From NCBI RefSeq assembly GCF_015477835.1, contig NZ_JADLQN010000002.1, positions 496,001-560,000 of the forward strand: a stretch of 64,000 nucleotides of DNA, read 5' to 3'. Within the stretch, counting starts at the first letter, position 1; every line of letters starts with the position of its first letter. This document shows positions 45,196 to 55,120 of the stretch, in pieces. Origin of the DNA: Nocardia higoensis (GTDB lineage: Bacteria > Actinomycetota > Actinomycetes > Mycobacteriales > Mycobacteriaceae). Below the pieces are notes generated by a model. That model saw only the letters and a program-made list of their open reading frames with translations. It ran no database searches and was not told the DNA's origin. The position numbers and the translations under genes were made by a program.

Positions 45196-46479
45196 GTGAA
45201 CCAGGTGCTCGCGGTGATCATCTTCGTGGTCGCGTTCGGGTGTATCGCCACCGAACGGTTCGACAAGATCAAAGTGGTGCTGTCCGCCGCCGGCCTGATG
45301 GCCGTGCTGGGACAGATTCCCAGCGAAGCCGTCTTCTTCGACCCGCACATCGGCATCGACTGGAATGTCATCTTCCTGTTGTTGGGGATGATGGTGATCG
45401 TCGGTGTCGTCAAGCAGACCGGCCTGTTCGACTACCTGGCCATCTGGGCGGCCAGACGTTCACGCGGCGATCCGTTCCGGTTGATGGTGATGCTGATGAC
45501 CATCACCGCCATCGCCTCGCCGATTCTCGACAATGTCACCATCATCCTGCTGGTCGCGCCGATCACCATCGTGGTCTGCGATCAGCTCGGGCTGCCCGCG
45601 CAGCCCTTCCTGATCGCCGAGGTGCTGGCCGCCAATATCGGCGGGGCCGCGACGCTGGTCGGCGATCCGCCCAACATCATCATCGGCAGCCGCGCGGGCC
45701 TGAGCTTCAACGACTTCCTCATCCACATGGCGCCCGCGGTGGCGGTCATCTTCGCGCTGTTCGTGATGTTCACCAGGGTGCTGTTCCGTGGGCAGCTCAG
45801 CACGCCCGCGTGTCGTGCGGCGGCGACGCTGACACTGGACGAGCGAGCGGCGATCACCGATCCGGCGCTGCTGTGGCGGTCGCTGACGGTGCTGACCGGC
45901 GTGGTGATCGGGTTCGCGCTGCACACCGTGGTCGGTATCGCGCCGTCGATCGTCGCGCTGGTCGGCGCCGGGGTGATGGTGCTGGTCGCCGATCTCGACA
46001 TCGACGAGATCCTGCGCGAAGTGGAATGGGGCACGCTGGTGTTCTTCATGGGGCTGTTCGTGATGGTGGCGGGACTGATCCACACCGGCGTCGTCGATCG
46101 GCTGGCGTCGGCGGCGGTCGCGGTGGTGGGCGACAGTCCGCTCGCGGCTTCGGCGGCGCTGGTGTTCGGCTCCGCGGCGGTCGGGTCGTTCATCGACAAC
46201 ATCCCGTACACGACGACCATCGCGCCGGTGGTGGAGGAACTGGTCGAGCAGACCCCCGATCACCAGACCGGCCGGGCGTTGTGGTGGTCGTTCGCCTTCG
46301 GCGCGGGATTCTCCGGCAACGGCACGGCCGTCGCGGCGGGAGCCAATGTGGTCGCGCTCGGGATCGCGCGCCGGGCGGGGCACCCGATCACGTTCTGGCA
46401 GTTCACCAGGTACGGCGTCGTGGTCACCGTGGCCTCGACAGCGCTGGCGTTCGGCTATCTGTGGGCGCGGTATTTCTGA
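45196..46479 (+). CDS. ArsB/NhaD-family (SLC13-like) ion permease
   Basis: A 427-residue integral membrane protein with about 11 hydrophobic segments. The ArsB/NhaD and citrate-permease marks are LDNVTIILLVAPITI and the ANIGGAATLVGDPPNIIIGS hairpin, repeated later as FIDNIPYTTTIAPVVEEL. Members export arsenite or exchange Na+/H+. No ars genes are nearby, so the ion is not determined. GTG start at 45196. Confidence 0.88.
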   Translation: MNQVLAVIIFVVAFGCIATERFDKIKVVLSAAGLMAVLGQIPSEAVFFDPHIGIDWNVIFLLLGMMVIVGVVKQTGLFDYLAIWAARRSRGDPFRLMVMLMTITAIASPILDNVTIILLVAPITIVVCDQLGLPAQPFLIAEVLAANIGGAATLVGDPPNIIIGSRAGLSFNDFLIHMAPAVAVIFALFVMFTRVLFRGQLSTPACRAAATLTLDERAAITDPALLWRSLTVLTGVVIGFALHTVVGIAPSIVALVGAGVMVLVADLDIDEILREVEWGTLVFFMGLFVMVAGLIHTGVVDRLASAAVAVVGDSPLAASAALVFGSAAVGSFIDNIPYTTTIAPVVEELVEQTPDHQTGRALWWSFAFGAGFSGNGTAVAAGANVVALGIARRAGHPITFWQFTRYGVVVTVASTALAFGYLWARYF

Positions 46480-46488
46480 GGTGCGAGT

Positions 46489-48012
46489 TCAGTTCGCGGG
46501 GGCGGTGCGGAAGAACAGCACGTGATCGTGGTCGATCAGCGGCATGGTCTTGCGGATCTGGCGTAGGCCGTTGCTGGGCAGATAGGTGAGGTTGGCGAAG
46601 CTCTGGGTGTTGCCGAAGGCCACCCGCAGCTTGTTCTCGGTGGCGAAATGCGCGCCGTAGGTGGCCAGCCATTCGAAATCCAGCGGGCCGAGCGGCTCGG
46701 TCGTGCCGCCTCCCGGCACCCGGCCGAGCGCGGCGTACTGGATGGGCTTGCCCTGGTCGTAGCGGCACAGTTCGTAGGTGGTGTTGTCGGTGGCGCACAC
46801 GCTGATCACCGGCCACTGCGTGGACAGCCGCAGCGCCAGCGGATGCATGCCGACCGGGGCGAGTTCCCAGTTCAGGCTCATCACCGTGACCCAGCCGCCG
46901 TAGGACATCTCGATGAGGACGATGTCGTCGCCGAGCGCGGTGGCGCGGTTGATCTCGGCGTCGCCGATCCCCCAGAACGAGTCGGATTGCGCGCGGTAGG
47001 TGCTCGAGTCCACCGGGCGCGCGTCGTCCATCGCGTAGGCGGCCACGATCGCGGCCTTGATCTGGTCGATGGCGTCGCGGTCGGTGCAGCGCACGCCGAG
47101 CGCGCCGAATGTGGGGCCGATCTCGACGGGCATGGACGGCGGCTCGGGATCGGAGCCGGGGGCCAGCGGCCGCAGGCCGACCAGCGCGAGCCGCCAGTTG
47201 ATCTCTTCGACGGTCGACAGATCGCCGGAGGTCTTGCGCAGGATCTGCTGTTGGGTCAACCGGCCCGCCGCCTCGAGGGTGCGGCACTCCAGTTCGGTCA
47301 GCGCGGCCAGCGACTTCGGTGTCAGGTCCAGATCGCGGACACCGCAGGCGCGCAACCGGATCTGCAGGCTCATCGGGGTGAACGCCGAATACCGCTCCCG
47401 GTACATCGAGATCGCCTGCTTGCGGGAGCGGCCGACCATCAGGGTGCGCAGCAGTGTGCTGAGGCTGGCCAGGTATTTGCCCGCCAGCTCCGGATTGGCG
47501 GCGGCCAGTTCGGCCCGGATGCGGGCGGCGTCCACGGTGGCGGCGACGGCGGCGTCCTGATCGAGCCTGCCCAGCCACACCCCGCACTTGCCGAGACCGT
47601 CGGCGCAGGTGCCCGCCACGTTCGGGTAGTGCTGAGCCACCTCACGGTAGGTGTGGCAGGCGTTGCGGATGGTGTTGACCGCCAGCTCGCGATGACCGGT
47701 CTGACGGGTGACGGTCTCGAACACACGCAGCGCTTCTTGTACGGCCCCGGCGTCCTGGGCGGTGACGTAGCCGTTCATCAGCCAGTGCAACCGGATGCCG
47801 ACGGACTCCTGGGCCGGGGCGATCGCCTCGGATGTGCGATCCCGCGGCGCGCCGTTGGTCCTGGTCTCGACCAGCGCCTTGGCCAGTTCACACAGCGAGG
47901 CCGCCAACCGCAGTTCGCTCTCGGCCGTGCGATCTCTGGCCGCGCTGCGATCCACCGCCACCTGGCGCTCGATCGCGCTCAGCTCCATCGCGATCTTCAA
48001 CTCTCGCTTCAC
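46489..48012 (-). CDS. Hypothetical protein with TPR-like N-terminal region
   Basis: 507 residues, cytosolic. Residues ~1-200 are helical, with TPR-like spacing (AQDAGAVQEALRVFETVTRQ, REVAQHYPNVAGTCADGL). The C-terminal half is mixed and contains two WxxGDAE-type and WPVISVCATD stretches with no recognised family. It is divergent from the VWA membrane protein with a 378-bp gap (48013-48390) that holds no gene. The pair may act together but nothing proves it. Confidence 0.7.
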   Translation of the reverse strand: MKRELKIAMELSAIERQVAVDRSAARDRTAESELRLAASLCELAKALVETRTNGAPRDRTSEAIAPAQESVGIRLHWLMNGYVTAQDAGAVQEALRVFETVTRQTGHRELAVNTIRNACHTYREVAQHYPNVAGTCADGLGKCGVWLGRLDQDAAVAATVDAARIRAELAAANPELAGKYLASLSTLLRTLMVGRSRKQAISMYRERYSAFTPMSLQIRLRACGVRDLDLTPKSLAALTELECRTLEAAGRLTQQQILRKTSGDLSTVEEINWRLALVGLRPLAPGSDPEPPSMPVEIGPTFGALGVRCTDRDAIDQIKAAIVAAYAMDDARPVDSSTYRAQSDSFWGIGDAEINRATALGDDIVLIEMSYGGWVTVMSLNWELAPVGMHPLALRLSTQWPVISVCATDNTTYELCRYDQGKPIQYAALGRVPGGGTTEPLGPLDFEWLATYGAHFATENKLRVAFGNTQSFANLTYLPSNGLRQIRKTMPLIDHDHVLFFRTAPAN

Positions 48013-48390
48013 CTTCCGACGCGGCGATCCGCCCGCGTGCTCGCCGAGTGTGCCATATCGGTGGTCGATGCGCTGCCGGAGGGGACAACTGCCGTCCGTC
48101 GCGGACCAATCCGCTGATCAGAGCGGTGCTCGAAGGTGAAGGAGATGTCGCCGGAGCGTTCGCCCGCCGGCGGTTCGTGGACGGATGCTCCGCGGTGGAG
48201 TTACGTCCTCGGCGGGATCGGAGCGAACCGGAGATCGGGGGTGGTCTCGACAACGTCCTCCGGCGGCTTCGAACGGTGCTTCCAGCACCGGCTGGCTATC
48301 GGAGCGTGCCGAGTGGCGTCGGCCCCTGGAGATTTCGCAGGCGATGCCCGTAGGGTGCGGGAAGAAACCGAGTGCGACGGGGGATCGTGA

Positions 48391-50307
48391 ATGTTGCGCA
48401 GGCACAGCAGTCCGGTATCGGCGCTTGTCGCGGGGGTGCTCGGCGTCATGCTCGCCGCGGTTCCGGCCGCCGCGGTTCCGGAGCAGACGCAGTACGCGCC
48501 GACGATGATCGTGCTCGACGCGTCGGGTTCGATGCTTCGTCCAGATCCGAGCGGCACGATGATGGACGCGGCGAAGAATGCCGTGCGTTCGTTCGTCGAA
48601 TCCGCACCCGAGCAGTCGCGAGTGGGGTTGACGGCATATGGGACCGGGACGAGCAATGACGAGGCGGACAAGGTCGCGGGCTGTTCGGATGTGAAGATCC
48701 TGCACAAGCCCGAACCGTTGGACCGGGCGGCTCTGGCCGGTGCGGTCGACGGTATCCAGGCGTCGGGCTGGACTCCGGTAGGTGTGGCCTTGCGGCAAGC
48801 CGCGCAAGCGCTTCCGGATTCCGGCCCGCGTTCGATCGTGCTGGTCTCCGACGGCGAGGACACCTGCGCACCGCCCGATCCCTGTGAGGTCGCTCGCGAA
48901 TTGGAGTCCGGCGGCGTCGATCTGGCCGTGCACGCCATCGGTTTCGCGGTCGATGAGAAGGCACGCGCGCAGCTGAGCTGTCTGGCGGACGCGACGGGCG
49001 GTTCCTACACCGACGCCGCGGACGGTCCTGCCCTGGAACGGATTCTGCCCAGGGTCACCGCCGCCGCGTTGCGCAGCTACCAGGCGACCGGCATCCCGGT
49101 GACCGGCGGCGCCGACCATACGACGGCACCGGTGCTCGCCCCCGGCCATCATCTGGACACGATCGGCAAGGGCGAGACCCGTTGGTACGCGGTCGATGTC
49201 CCCGCCCGCGCCACCGCCTACGTCACCGGCATCCTGCCCTTTCCCCGTGTCGCGGGCGTGTCGATCCTCGACGACCTGAACTCCATCCAGCGGCGCATCT
49301 ACGGCAGGGACGGGCAGGACTGTCTCGAAGTCGACACCGCGTTGGCGACCGGGGCGAGCGACGGCGAGGCCCTCACCAGCGTCGCGGCGTGGGAAGGCGC
49401 CACCCGTGAGCCCGCGGGCGACGGGCGGGCAGAGGACAAGTGCCGTGGCGGGGGCCGCTACTACTTCGCCTTCACCTGGAAGAAGACCTCGGAGAAGCTG
49501 CCGCAGCGGCTGCCGTTCGAGGTGCTCGTCGGCATCGAGCAGGCGGTGAGTGATCGCGGACCCGCCCGTGTCGGCACGCCCACAGTGATGGTCGAACCGA
49601 CCGACCCCGGTGTGCCGGTCGTCGGCGGCGGTTCCTTCACACTCGCCCCCGAACTGCCCGGCAGCGGCCGCTACACCGACCTGCTGCAGCGCGGCGAGAT
49701 CGTGTACTACCGGGTGCGCCTCGACTGGGGGCAGGGCCTGGCCTACCGCGTGCGATTCGGCGAAGCCGAGCGCACCATGGCCTCGAACATTCGCACCGAA
49801 CTGTTCTCGCCCCTGGCCGAGGAGATTGCAATGGACACCGCGGCCTATCTCGGCGACGCGACCGTACTGCCCTTCGACGGCAATCCGTTGGCCACCGTGC
49901 CGGTCCGCTACGACAACCGCAACGGTGACCTCGACCAGCGCAGGCAGTCGGTGGCCGGCTGGTACTACCTCGCCGTCAAGGTCGGATCGAACACCGGGCT
50001 GCGAAAAGGCGCCTCGGTCCCGGTGACGATCGACCTCACGGTGGCAGGCGAGCCCGAGCCGGGACCGACCTACGAGAACGCGACCGACGGCGGAGTCTTC
50101 GGCGAATCCGGAAAACCGAGCGCATCCCCCGGGAGCTCGGACGACCCCGCCCCGGTGGCGGCGACCCAGCAGGAAGCGGAGTCGTCCGCCCTGCCGATCC
50201 TCGCCGCGATCCTCGGCGCGGGCGGACTCGTGGTGGTGCTGATCGGCGCTGGCGTCCGGTACTCGATCCGCAGGCGGAAGGCCGGTGCGTCGCTGCCGCA
50301 TCGTTGA
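48391..50307 (+). CDS. Secreted/membrane-anchored VWA-domain protein
   Basis: 638 residues: a signal peptide (VSALVAGVLGVMLAAVPAAA), a von Willebrand A domain with MIDAS motif DASGS (Asp43, Ser45, Ser47) and the later SDGEDTC, a ~300-residue extracellular beta-rich region, a Ser/Pro/Asp linker, a C-terminal membrane helix (LPILAAILGAGGLVVVLIGA) and a short basic cytosolic tail RRRKAGASLPHR. It is a surface protein tethered by its C terminus, and the VWA domain probably binds a metal-dependent ligand. Single gene, ATG at 48391. Confidence 0.88.
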   Translation: MLRRHSSPVSALVAGVLGVMLAAVPAAAVPEQTQYAPTMIVLDASGSMLRPDPSGTMMDAAKNAVRSFVESAPEQSRVGLTAYGTGTSNDEADKVAGCSDVKILHKPEPLDRAALAGAVDGIQASGWTPVGVALRQAAQALPDSGPRSIVLVSDGEDTCAPPDPCEVARELESGGVDLAVHAIGFAVDEKARAQLSCLADATGGSYTDAADGPALERILPRVTAAALRSYQATGIPVTGGADHTTAPVLAPGHHLDTIGKGETRWYAVDVPARATAYVTGILPFPRVAGVSILDDLNSIQRRIYGRDGQDCLEVDTALATGASDGEALTSVAAWEGATREPAGDGRAEDKCRGGGRYYFAFTWKKTSEKLPQRLPFEVLVGIEQAVSDRGPARVGTPTVMVEPTDPGVPVVGGGSFTLAPELPGSGRYTDLLQRGEIVYYRVRLDWGQGLAYRVRFGEAERTMASNIRTELFSPLAEEIAMDTAAYLGDATVLPFDGNPLATVPVRYDNRNGDLDQRRQSVAGWYYLAVKVGSNTGLRKGASVPVTIDLTVAGEPEPGPTYENATDGGVFGESGKPSASPGSSDDPAPVAATQQEAESSALPILAAILGAGGLVVVLIGAGVRYSIRRRKAGASLPHR

Positions 50308-50405
50308 GCGAGGGCCATGCCGGTGTGTGCAAGCCCCTCGAATCGATGGCATTCCTGTGTGCTCGGTGCGGGCTACGTCGGCGGCGTGGTGAGGTCACCA
50401 CCGGA

Positions 50406-51058
50406 TCAGAACTCGAGTTCGGCCCACGGAATGCGTATGGGGAAGGGATAGTCGATGACGATGCCTTCACTGTCATTCGGTGACCACTCGGCGACGAGCA
50501 GATAGTTCGCCGGATGCAGCGGGCGTACTCCGGCGGGCAACTCGCCGGGCCGCGTCTCGAGAGCATACGCGTGGACCACGGCGATCGCGCTCTTCTCCCG
50601 CTCGAGCTTCACTTCCCAGTACCAGGGAATGCCTGCCGCGGCGTAACGCCTGCGCTTGGCATCGATGTCGGTCTGACTGTTACCTGGGGACAGGACTTCA
50701 CCGACGAGCTGAACGTCGGTGGCGCGAAGATCCTGGTACGGCTCGGGCAGGCAGCGCTGGACGAGGAAGTCCGGGGTCAGAAGTCCGACTTGCCGTGCGC
50801 GCCGAAGAACACGTTCGTCTCGGTGTGGACCCGTCGGCATTCCTCCGGGTTCTTCGCCATCGCCTCGCGCGCGCACCGGCGCAGCCCGCTCCACATCAGG
50901 TTCGTGAATTCCTGATGCTCGGCCGGGCCTCGCCGCAGCCACACCACACGGCCTTCCCACAGTTCGATATTGCGCGCGATCTCTTCGGGCAGCTGAGCGA
51001 GTTCCTCCCAGGTCATCCGTTCCGGAAGGTCTGGGCGCTGTGGGGCCGGACGTGCCAT
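50406..51058 (-). pseudogene. Uma2-family gene broken by a single-base deletion
   Basis: Paralogue of the intact gene at 41537-42190. The 5' part (51058 down to 50777) encodes MARPAPQRPDLPERMTWEEL through TNVFFGAHGKSDF and then TGA. The 3' part, in the next frame (from about 50778 to 50406), continues with TPDFLVQRC, GEVLSPGNSQTDID and GIPWYWEV to IRIPWAELEF. Where the intact copy has TTC-GTG-ACA, this copy has TTC-TGA-CCC, which equals loss of one G. Everything else is intact, so the break is recent or a sequencing error. Confidence 0.85.
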
Positions 51059-51128
51059 ATCACCATGGTATTCGGGAGAGCCGGGGAATCCGGGGGATCA
51101 GGTACGCGGCAGCCCTCTGCGCGGCTGG

Positions 51129-51698
51129 TCAGCGGCGATCGTCGTGCCGATCGGCGCGCAGACCGGCGATCGTCATGCCGATCAGCAGGTCGTAGCTCTC
51201 GTCCAGCTTCTCGGGCAGCCCGAACCCGCCCTGGGCCTCGAGTATGACGAACCCGTGCACCGCCGAGCGCAGACAGCGGGTCGCGTGGACGGCAGCGGAA
51301 TCGGTCAGGCCGTAGGCGCGCAGGGCGGCGGTGACGATGCCGACCAGGCGGGCGCCCGCTTCTTCGGTCAAGGGATCCGGACGCTGGACGACCGCCGCGT
51401 AGCGGTGCGGGTGGTGCCGCACGTACTCGCGCCACGCGGTCATCAGGGCCCGGATGGCGTCGTCGGCGGAACGGCCGAGCACCGCGGCGCCCACCCGGTC
51501 GGCGATGTCGCCGAGGACACGCGCCGAGACCAGCGCGCGCAGTTCGGCCAGATTGCGCACATGTTTGTACAGCGACGGCGTCGCCACCCCGGCCCTGCCC
51601 GCCACCGAGGAAAGCGTCAGCGCCTCGGGGCCGCTCTCGTCCAGGATCGCCAGCGCGATCTCGACCACCGCTGCCGGGGACAGCGTGGCCCTAGCCAC
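51129..51698 (-). CDS. TetR-family transcriptional regulator (autoregulated hydrolase operon)
   Basis: 189 residues from a GTG at 51698 that overlaps the hydrolase stop; the frame is open upstream but runs inside the hydrolase gene. HTH region SSVAGRAGVATPSLYKHVRNL near residues 30-50; the C-terminal part resembles the WHG-type TetR ligand domain (HATRCLRSAVHGFVILE). It probably represses the hydrolase-tetR operon by binding the inverted repeat upstream of the hydrolase gene. Confidence 0.85.
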   Translation of the reverse strand: MARATLSPAAVVEIALAILDESGPEALTLSSVAGRAGVATPSLYKHVRNLAELRALVSARVLGDIADRVGAAVLGRSADDAIRALMTAWREYVRHHPHRYAAVVQRPDPLTEEAGARLVGIVTAALRAYGLTDSAAVHATRCLRSAVHGFVILEAQGGFGLPEKLDESYDLLIGMTIAGLRADRHDDRR

Positions 51699-52557
51699 GG
51701 GCGGTGTCCGTGACGAAGGCGAGGATGCTCGCGGCGACCCGCTCGGGGAACTGGACATGCGGGTAGTGGCCCGCGCCTTCGACCAATTCGAGGTGGCCGA
51801 GCCCGGCGGGCATCTCCGCCACGATGCCTTCGCCTTCGGCCTTCGGGTCCGGCCAGTCCGGATCGAGGGTGCCCATCAAGACCAGCGCGGGGCAGCGGAT
51901 GCCGGCCAGTCTCTCGCCCGCATCGGTGGGCGCCGCACTGCCGAACGTGCTCACCGCGGCCATCCTGCCCGGACGACGCAGATCGGCGTCCGCCGCGGCG
52001 AGCCGCTCGTCGAAGTCCGCAGGCCTGGCGCCCGGGGTGGCGTGTTCGAGGTAGCGCTTCCACAGCCCGACACTGCGCAGCCCCGCCGCGCCTGCCAGCA
52101 GGAGCATGCCCGTGCGGTAGCGGCTGTTGGTGAGCAGAGCGCGCATGTCGGGCCGCTGGCGCCGGGTGAACGGGCCGATCTCGACGACGGCCTCGACCAG
52201 GTCGGGCGCCTCCGCCGCGGCGATGGTGGCGGCGCCGCCGGCGAACGAGTGGCCGACGACGACGGCCGGGCCGCCCAGGTGTCTGATCAGGGCGAGGATG
52301 TCGGCTGCGACATCGGCACGGGTGTAGGAGTCCCAGCCCAGGCTCGAATCGCCGTGGCCGCGCATGTCCATGGTGGCGACGCGGTGACCGGCGGCGACGA
52401 GGCGGTCGGCGACGGCGCGGAAGGTCGACCTGTTCTCGCCCATACCAGGCACCAGCACGAACAGTGGGCTGGTGCCGGTGCCCGCCACGTCGTAGGCCAG
52501 CCGGCCGCCCTCGAGCCCGAGAATCATGGTTTCGGATGGTGCGCGGTTAATGCTCAT
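51691..52557 (-). CDS. Alpha/beta hydrolase
   Basis: 288 residues, a single-domain cytosolic alpha/beta hydrolase: oxyanion region [11 protein letters not shown], nucleophile elbow GHSFAGG, acid in [11 protein letters not shown] and catalytic His in [11 protein letters not shown]. Substrate not predictable; similar TetR-linked hydrolases deal with esters or epoxides. It overlaps the downstream tetR gene. Confidence 0.87.
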   Translation of the reverse strand: MSINRAPSETMILGLEGGRLAYDVAGTGTSPLFVLVPGMGENRSTFRAVADRLVAAGHRVATMDMRGHGDSSLGWDSYTRADVAADILALIRHLGGPAVVVGHSFAGGAATIAAAEAPDLVEAVVEIGPFTRRQRPDMRALLTNSRYRTGMLLLAGAAGLRSVGLWKRYLEHATPGARPADFDERLAAADADLRRPGRMAAVSTFGSAAPTDAGERLAGIRCPALVLMGTLDPDWPDPKAEGEGIVAEMPAGLGHLELVEGAGHYPHVQFPERVAASILAFVTDTARG

Positions 52558-52565
52558 AGCTCAAA

Positions 52566-52582
52566 GGCTAATAGCTTTAGCC
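52566..52582. promoter_or_regulatory. Inverted-repeat operator of the hydrolase-tetR operon
   Basis: GGCTAA TAGCT TTAGCC, a 6-5-6 inverted repeat 9 bp upstream of the hydrolase ATG at 52557 (minus strand), in a position to block transcription or initiation. Likely site of the TetR protein encoded downstream. Confidence 0.55.
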
Positions 52583-52637
52583 ACCGGACGCAAGGGTTGT
52601 CCGAGAGGACCCGCCGCGACCTCGGCGGAGTCCGATT

Positions 52638-52677
52638 TTGTCCAGGTCGCGGGGTTGCCTACACTAGAGCGGTTGCC
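52638..52677 (+). promoter_or_regulatory. Promoter of the second spc segment (rpsH)
   Basis: -35 TTGTCC (52638-52643), 16-nt spacer, -10 TACACT (52660-52665), 5 nt, then GGTTGCC (52671-52677). The segment TACACTaGAgCGGTTGCC matches the rplN promoter at 16 of 18 positions. Leaves a ~176-nt leader before rpsH. Confidence 0.7.
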
Positions 52678-52846
52678 TGGGCACCCATCTGTCCGCATTC
52701 GTGCGGGCGGCGCCCGGTGGCACGTACCCAGCGGTCGGCAGGTTTGCCGGCCGGACCAGCCGAATTGTTGTAGGCCCACCATTCGCGTGCGCAAGCGCGT
52801 GGGTGCTGCATGGGAACCGCAGCGAGAAAGGTGTCGAGGTCGAACC

Positions 52847-53245
52847 ATGACCATGACCGATCCGATCGCAGACTTCCTGACCCGTCTGCGCAACGCCAAC
52901 TCGGCGTACCACGATCAGGTGAAGGCTCCGCACTCGAAGCTCAAGGCGAACATCGCCGAGATCCTCAAGCGCGAGGGCTACATCGCCGACTACCGGACCG
53001 AGGACGCACAGGTGGGCAAGACGCTCATCGTCGACCTCAAGTACGGCCCCAGCCGCGAGCGCAGCCTCGCCGGTGTGCGCCGGGTGTCCAAGCCGGGTCT
53101 GCGTGTGTACGCGAAATCCACCAACTTGCCCAAGGTCCTGGGCGGCCTCGGCGTGGCGATCATCTCCACGTCGCAGGGTCTGCTCACCGACAAGCAGGCG
53201 GCCAAGAGCGGCGTGGGCGGCGAAGTCCTCGCTTACGTCTGGTAA
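52847..53245 (+). CDS. rpsH: 30S ribosomal protein S8
   Basis: 132 residues from the ATG at 52847 ([20 protein letters not shown]); a second ATG two codons later is possible. The C-terminal S8 signature ([12 protein letters not shown] and GGEVLAYVW) is intact. It binds the 16S central domain. First gene of spc part 2. Confidence 0.98.
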   Translation: MTMTDPIADFLTRLRNANSAYHDQVKAPHSKLKANIAEILKREGYIADYRTEDAQVGKTLIVDLKYGPSRERSLAGVRRVSKPGLRVYAKSTNLPKVLGGLGVAIISTSQGLLTDKQAAKSGVGGEVLAYVW

Positions 53246-53259
53246 GGGAGTCAGGACTA

Positions 53260-53799
53260 ATGTCGCGTATTGGTAAGAAGCCCATCGCAATCCCGGCGGG
53301 CGTCGAAATCACCATCGATGGCCAGAACGTGTCGGTCAAGGGGCCCAAGGGCGCTCTGTCGCACGTCGTCGCCGAGCCGATCACCGTCGCCAAGGGCGAG
53401 GACGGCCAGCTCGAGGTCACCCGTCCCAACGACGAGCGTCGCAACCGCTCGCTGCACGGCCTGACCCGCACCCTGATCGCCAACATGATCGAGGGTGTCA
53501 CCAAGGGTTACGAGAAGAAGATGGAGATCTTCGGCGTCGGCTACCGCGTGGCGGCCAAGGGCTCGAACCTCGAGTTCGCCCTCGGTTACAGCCACCCGGT
53601 GCCGATCGAGGCGCCGGAAGGTATCACCTTCGCGGTGGAATCGCCCACCAAGTTCTCCGTGTCCGGAATCGACAAGCAGAAGGTCGGTCAGATCTCTGCG
53701 GTCATCCACGGCCTGCGCAAGCCCGACCCGTACAAGGGCAAGGGCATCCGCTACGCGGGCGAGGTTGTTCGCCGCAAGGTCGGAAAGACGGGTAAGTGA
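53260..53799 (+). CDS. rplF: 50S ribosomal protein L6
   Basis: 179 residues from the ATG at 53260, which follows AAGGGAGTC. Two tandem L6 folds; the C-terminal signature [19 protein letters not shown] is present. Located near the factor-binding site of the 50S subunit. Confidence 0.98.
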   Translation: MSRIGKKPIAIPAGVEITIDGQNVSVKGPKGALSHVVAEPITVAKGEDGQLEVTRPNDERRNRSLHGLTRTLIANMIEGVTKGYEKKMEIFGVGYRVAAKGSNLEFALGYSHPVPIEAPEGITFAVESPTKFSVSGIDKQKVGQISAVIHGLRKPDPYKGKGIRYAGEVVRRKVGKTGK

Positions 53800-53801
53800 T
53801 C

Positions 53802-54209
53802 ATGGCGCAAACCGAAAACCAGAAGTCCAAGCGCATTCCGCTGGGCAAGGACGTCGCCACCAAGCGCCGCCTGTCCAAGGCGCGTCGCCACTTCCGCCTC
53901 CGCAAGAAGGTGGAGGGCACCACCGAGCGTCCCCGCCTGATCGTGCACCGCTCCTCGCGGCACCTGCACGCGCAGCTGGTCGACGACTCGGTGGGCAAGA
54001 CCATCGCGTCGGCGTCCTCGATCGAGGCCGATGTGCGCGCGGTCGACGGCGACAAGACCGCCAAGGGCAAGAAGGTCGGCGAACTCATCGCGGCCCGCGC
54101 CAAGGCTGCCGGTATCGAGGCGGTCGTGTTCGACCGTGGTGGTCACGACTACCACGGCCGCATCGCGGCGCTGGCCGATGCCGCTCGTGAAGGCGGGTTG
54201 AAGTTCTAA
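53802..54209 (+). CDS. rplR: 50S ribosomal protein L18
   Basis: 135 residues from the ATG at 53802. Basic N terminus, then [20 protein letters not shown], typical of L18, which binds 5S rRNA with L5. The 70-bp gap to rpsE is unusually wide for this operon and holds no gene. Confidence 0.97.
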   Translation: MAQTENQKSKRIPLGKDVATKRRLSKARRHFRLRKKVEGTTERPRLIVHRSSRHLHAQLVDDSVGKTIASASSIEADVRAVDGDKTAKGKKVGELIAARAKAAGIEAVVFDRGGHDYHGRIAALADAAREGGLKF

Positions 54210-54279
54210 TGAGCGGAGCTTGCGGAGCGAGTATTCAGCACAGCTCGCGATTCGATTTCATCAACGGAAGGAACGTCTG

Positions 54280-54939
54280 ATGCCGGGACGTCAGCGGCGT
54301 GACGGCGGCAGCGGACCCGCCGGACAGAACACCAGTGGCCCCGAGGGCGGCCGCGACAACCGTCGTGGCGGCGGCGACCGCCGCGGTGGCGGCGACCGTC
54401 GGGACAGCGCGGCCGAGAAGAACCAGCTCGAGCGCGTCGTCGCGATCAACCGCGTCTCCAAGGTCGTGAAGGGTGGTCGTCGCTTCAGCTTCACCGCCCT
54501 CGTGATCGTCGGCGATGGCAACGGTCTGGTCGGCGTCGGCTATGGCAAGGCCAAGGAAGTTCCCGCGGCCATCCAGAAGGGCGTCGAGGAAGCGCGCAAG
54601 GGCTTCTTCCGCGTCCCGATGATCGGCTCGACCATCACCCACCCGGTTCAGGGTGAGGCGGCGGCCGGTGTGGTCATGCTGCGTCCGGCCTCGCCCGGTA
54701 CCGGTGTGATCGCCGGCGGCGCGGCGCGCGCTGTGCTGGAATGCGCCGGTATCCATGACATCCTGGCGAAGTCGCTCGGCAGCGACAACGCCATCAACGT
54801 CGTGCACGCGACCGTTGCGGCCCTCAAGATGCTGCAGCGCCCCGAAGAAGTGGCGGCCCGCCGTGGCCTGCCGCTCGAGGACGTCGCTCCTGCGGGCATG
54901 CTGCGTGCGCGCGCTCAGGCGGCTGGAGGTGCCAGGTAA
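54280..54939 (+). CDS. rpsE: 30S ribosomal protein S5
   Basis: 219 residues from the ATG at 54280 after GGAAGGA. A Gly/Arg/Asp-rich N-terminal extension of ~45 residues with tandem RRGGGD units (actinobacterial feature) precedes the double-stranded-RNA-binding-like S5 domain ([20 protein letters not shown]). Part of the mRNA entry channel. Confidence 0.97.
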   Translation: MPGRQRRDGGSGPAGQNTSGPEGGRDNRRGGGDRRGGGDRRDSAAEKNQLERVVAINRVSKVVKGGRRFSFTALVIVGDGNGLVGVGYGKAKEVPAAIQKGVEEARKGFFRVPMIGSTITHPVQGEAAAGVVMLRPASPGTGVIAGGAARAVLECAGIHDILAKSLGSDNAINVVHATVAALKMLQRPEEVAARRGLPLEDVAPAGMLRARAQAAGGAR

Positions 54940-55119
54940 ATGGCAGATCTCAAGGTGACCCAGATCAAGAGTTCGATCGGCGCCAAGCAGAATCAGCGGG
55001 ACAGCCTGCGTACCCTCGGCCTGCGGGGCATCCGCAAGTCGGTGGTTCGTGAGGACAACGCCCAGAACCGTGGGCTGATCAACGTCGTGCGCCACCTCGT
55101 GACAGTTGAGGAGGTCTGA
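54940..55119 (+). CDS. rpmD: 50S ribosomal protein L30
   Basis: 59 residues, ATG immediately after the rpsE stop. [33 protein letters not shown] and a short [10 protein letters not shown] end are typical of bacterial L30. Confidence 0.96.
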   Translation: MADLKVTQIKSSIGAKQNQRDSLRTLGLRGIRKSVVREDNAQNRGLINVVRHLVTVEEV

Positions 55120-55120
55120 C

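Noticed and set aside
45460..46383. Long minus-strand frame antisense to the ArsB/NhaD-type permease
   Set aside because: His/Arg/Asp-rich composition without hydrophobic or domain structure; a GC-driven shadow of the permease gene.
54340..54410. Tandem GGTGGCGGCGACCG-like repeats in rpsE
   Set aside because: They encode the Gly/Arg-rich N-terminal extension (RRGGGD units) common to actinobacterial S5 and need no other explanation.
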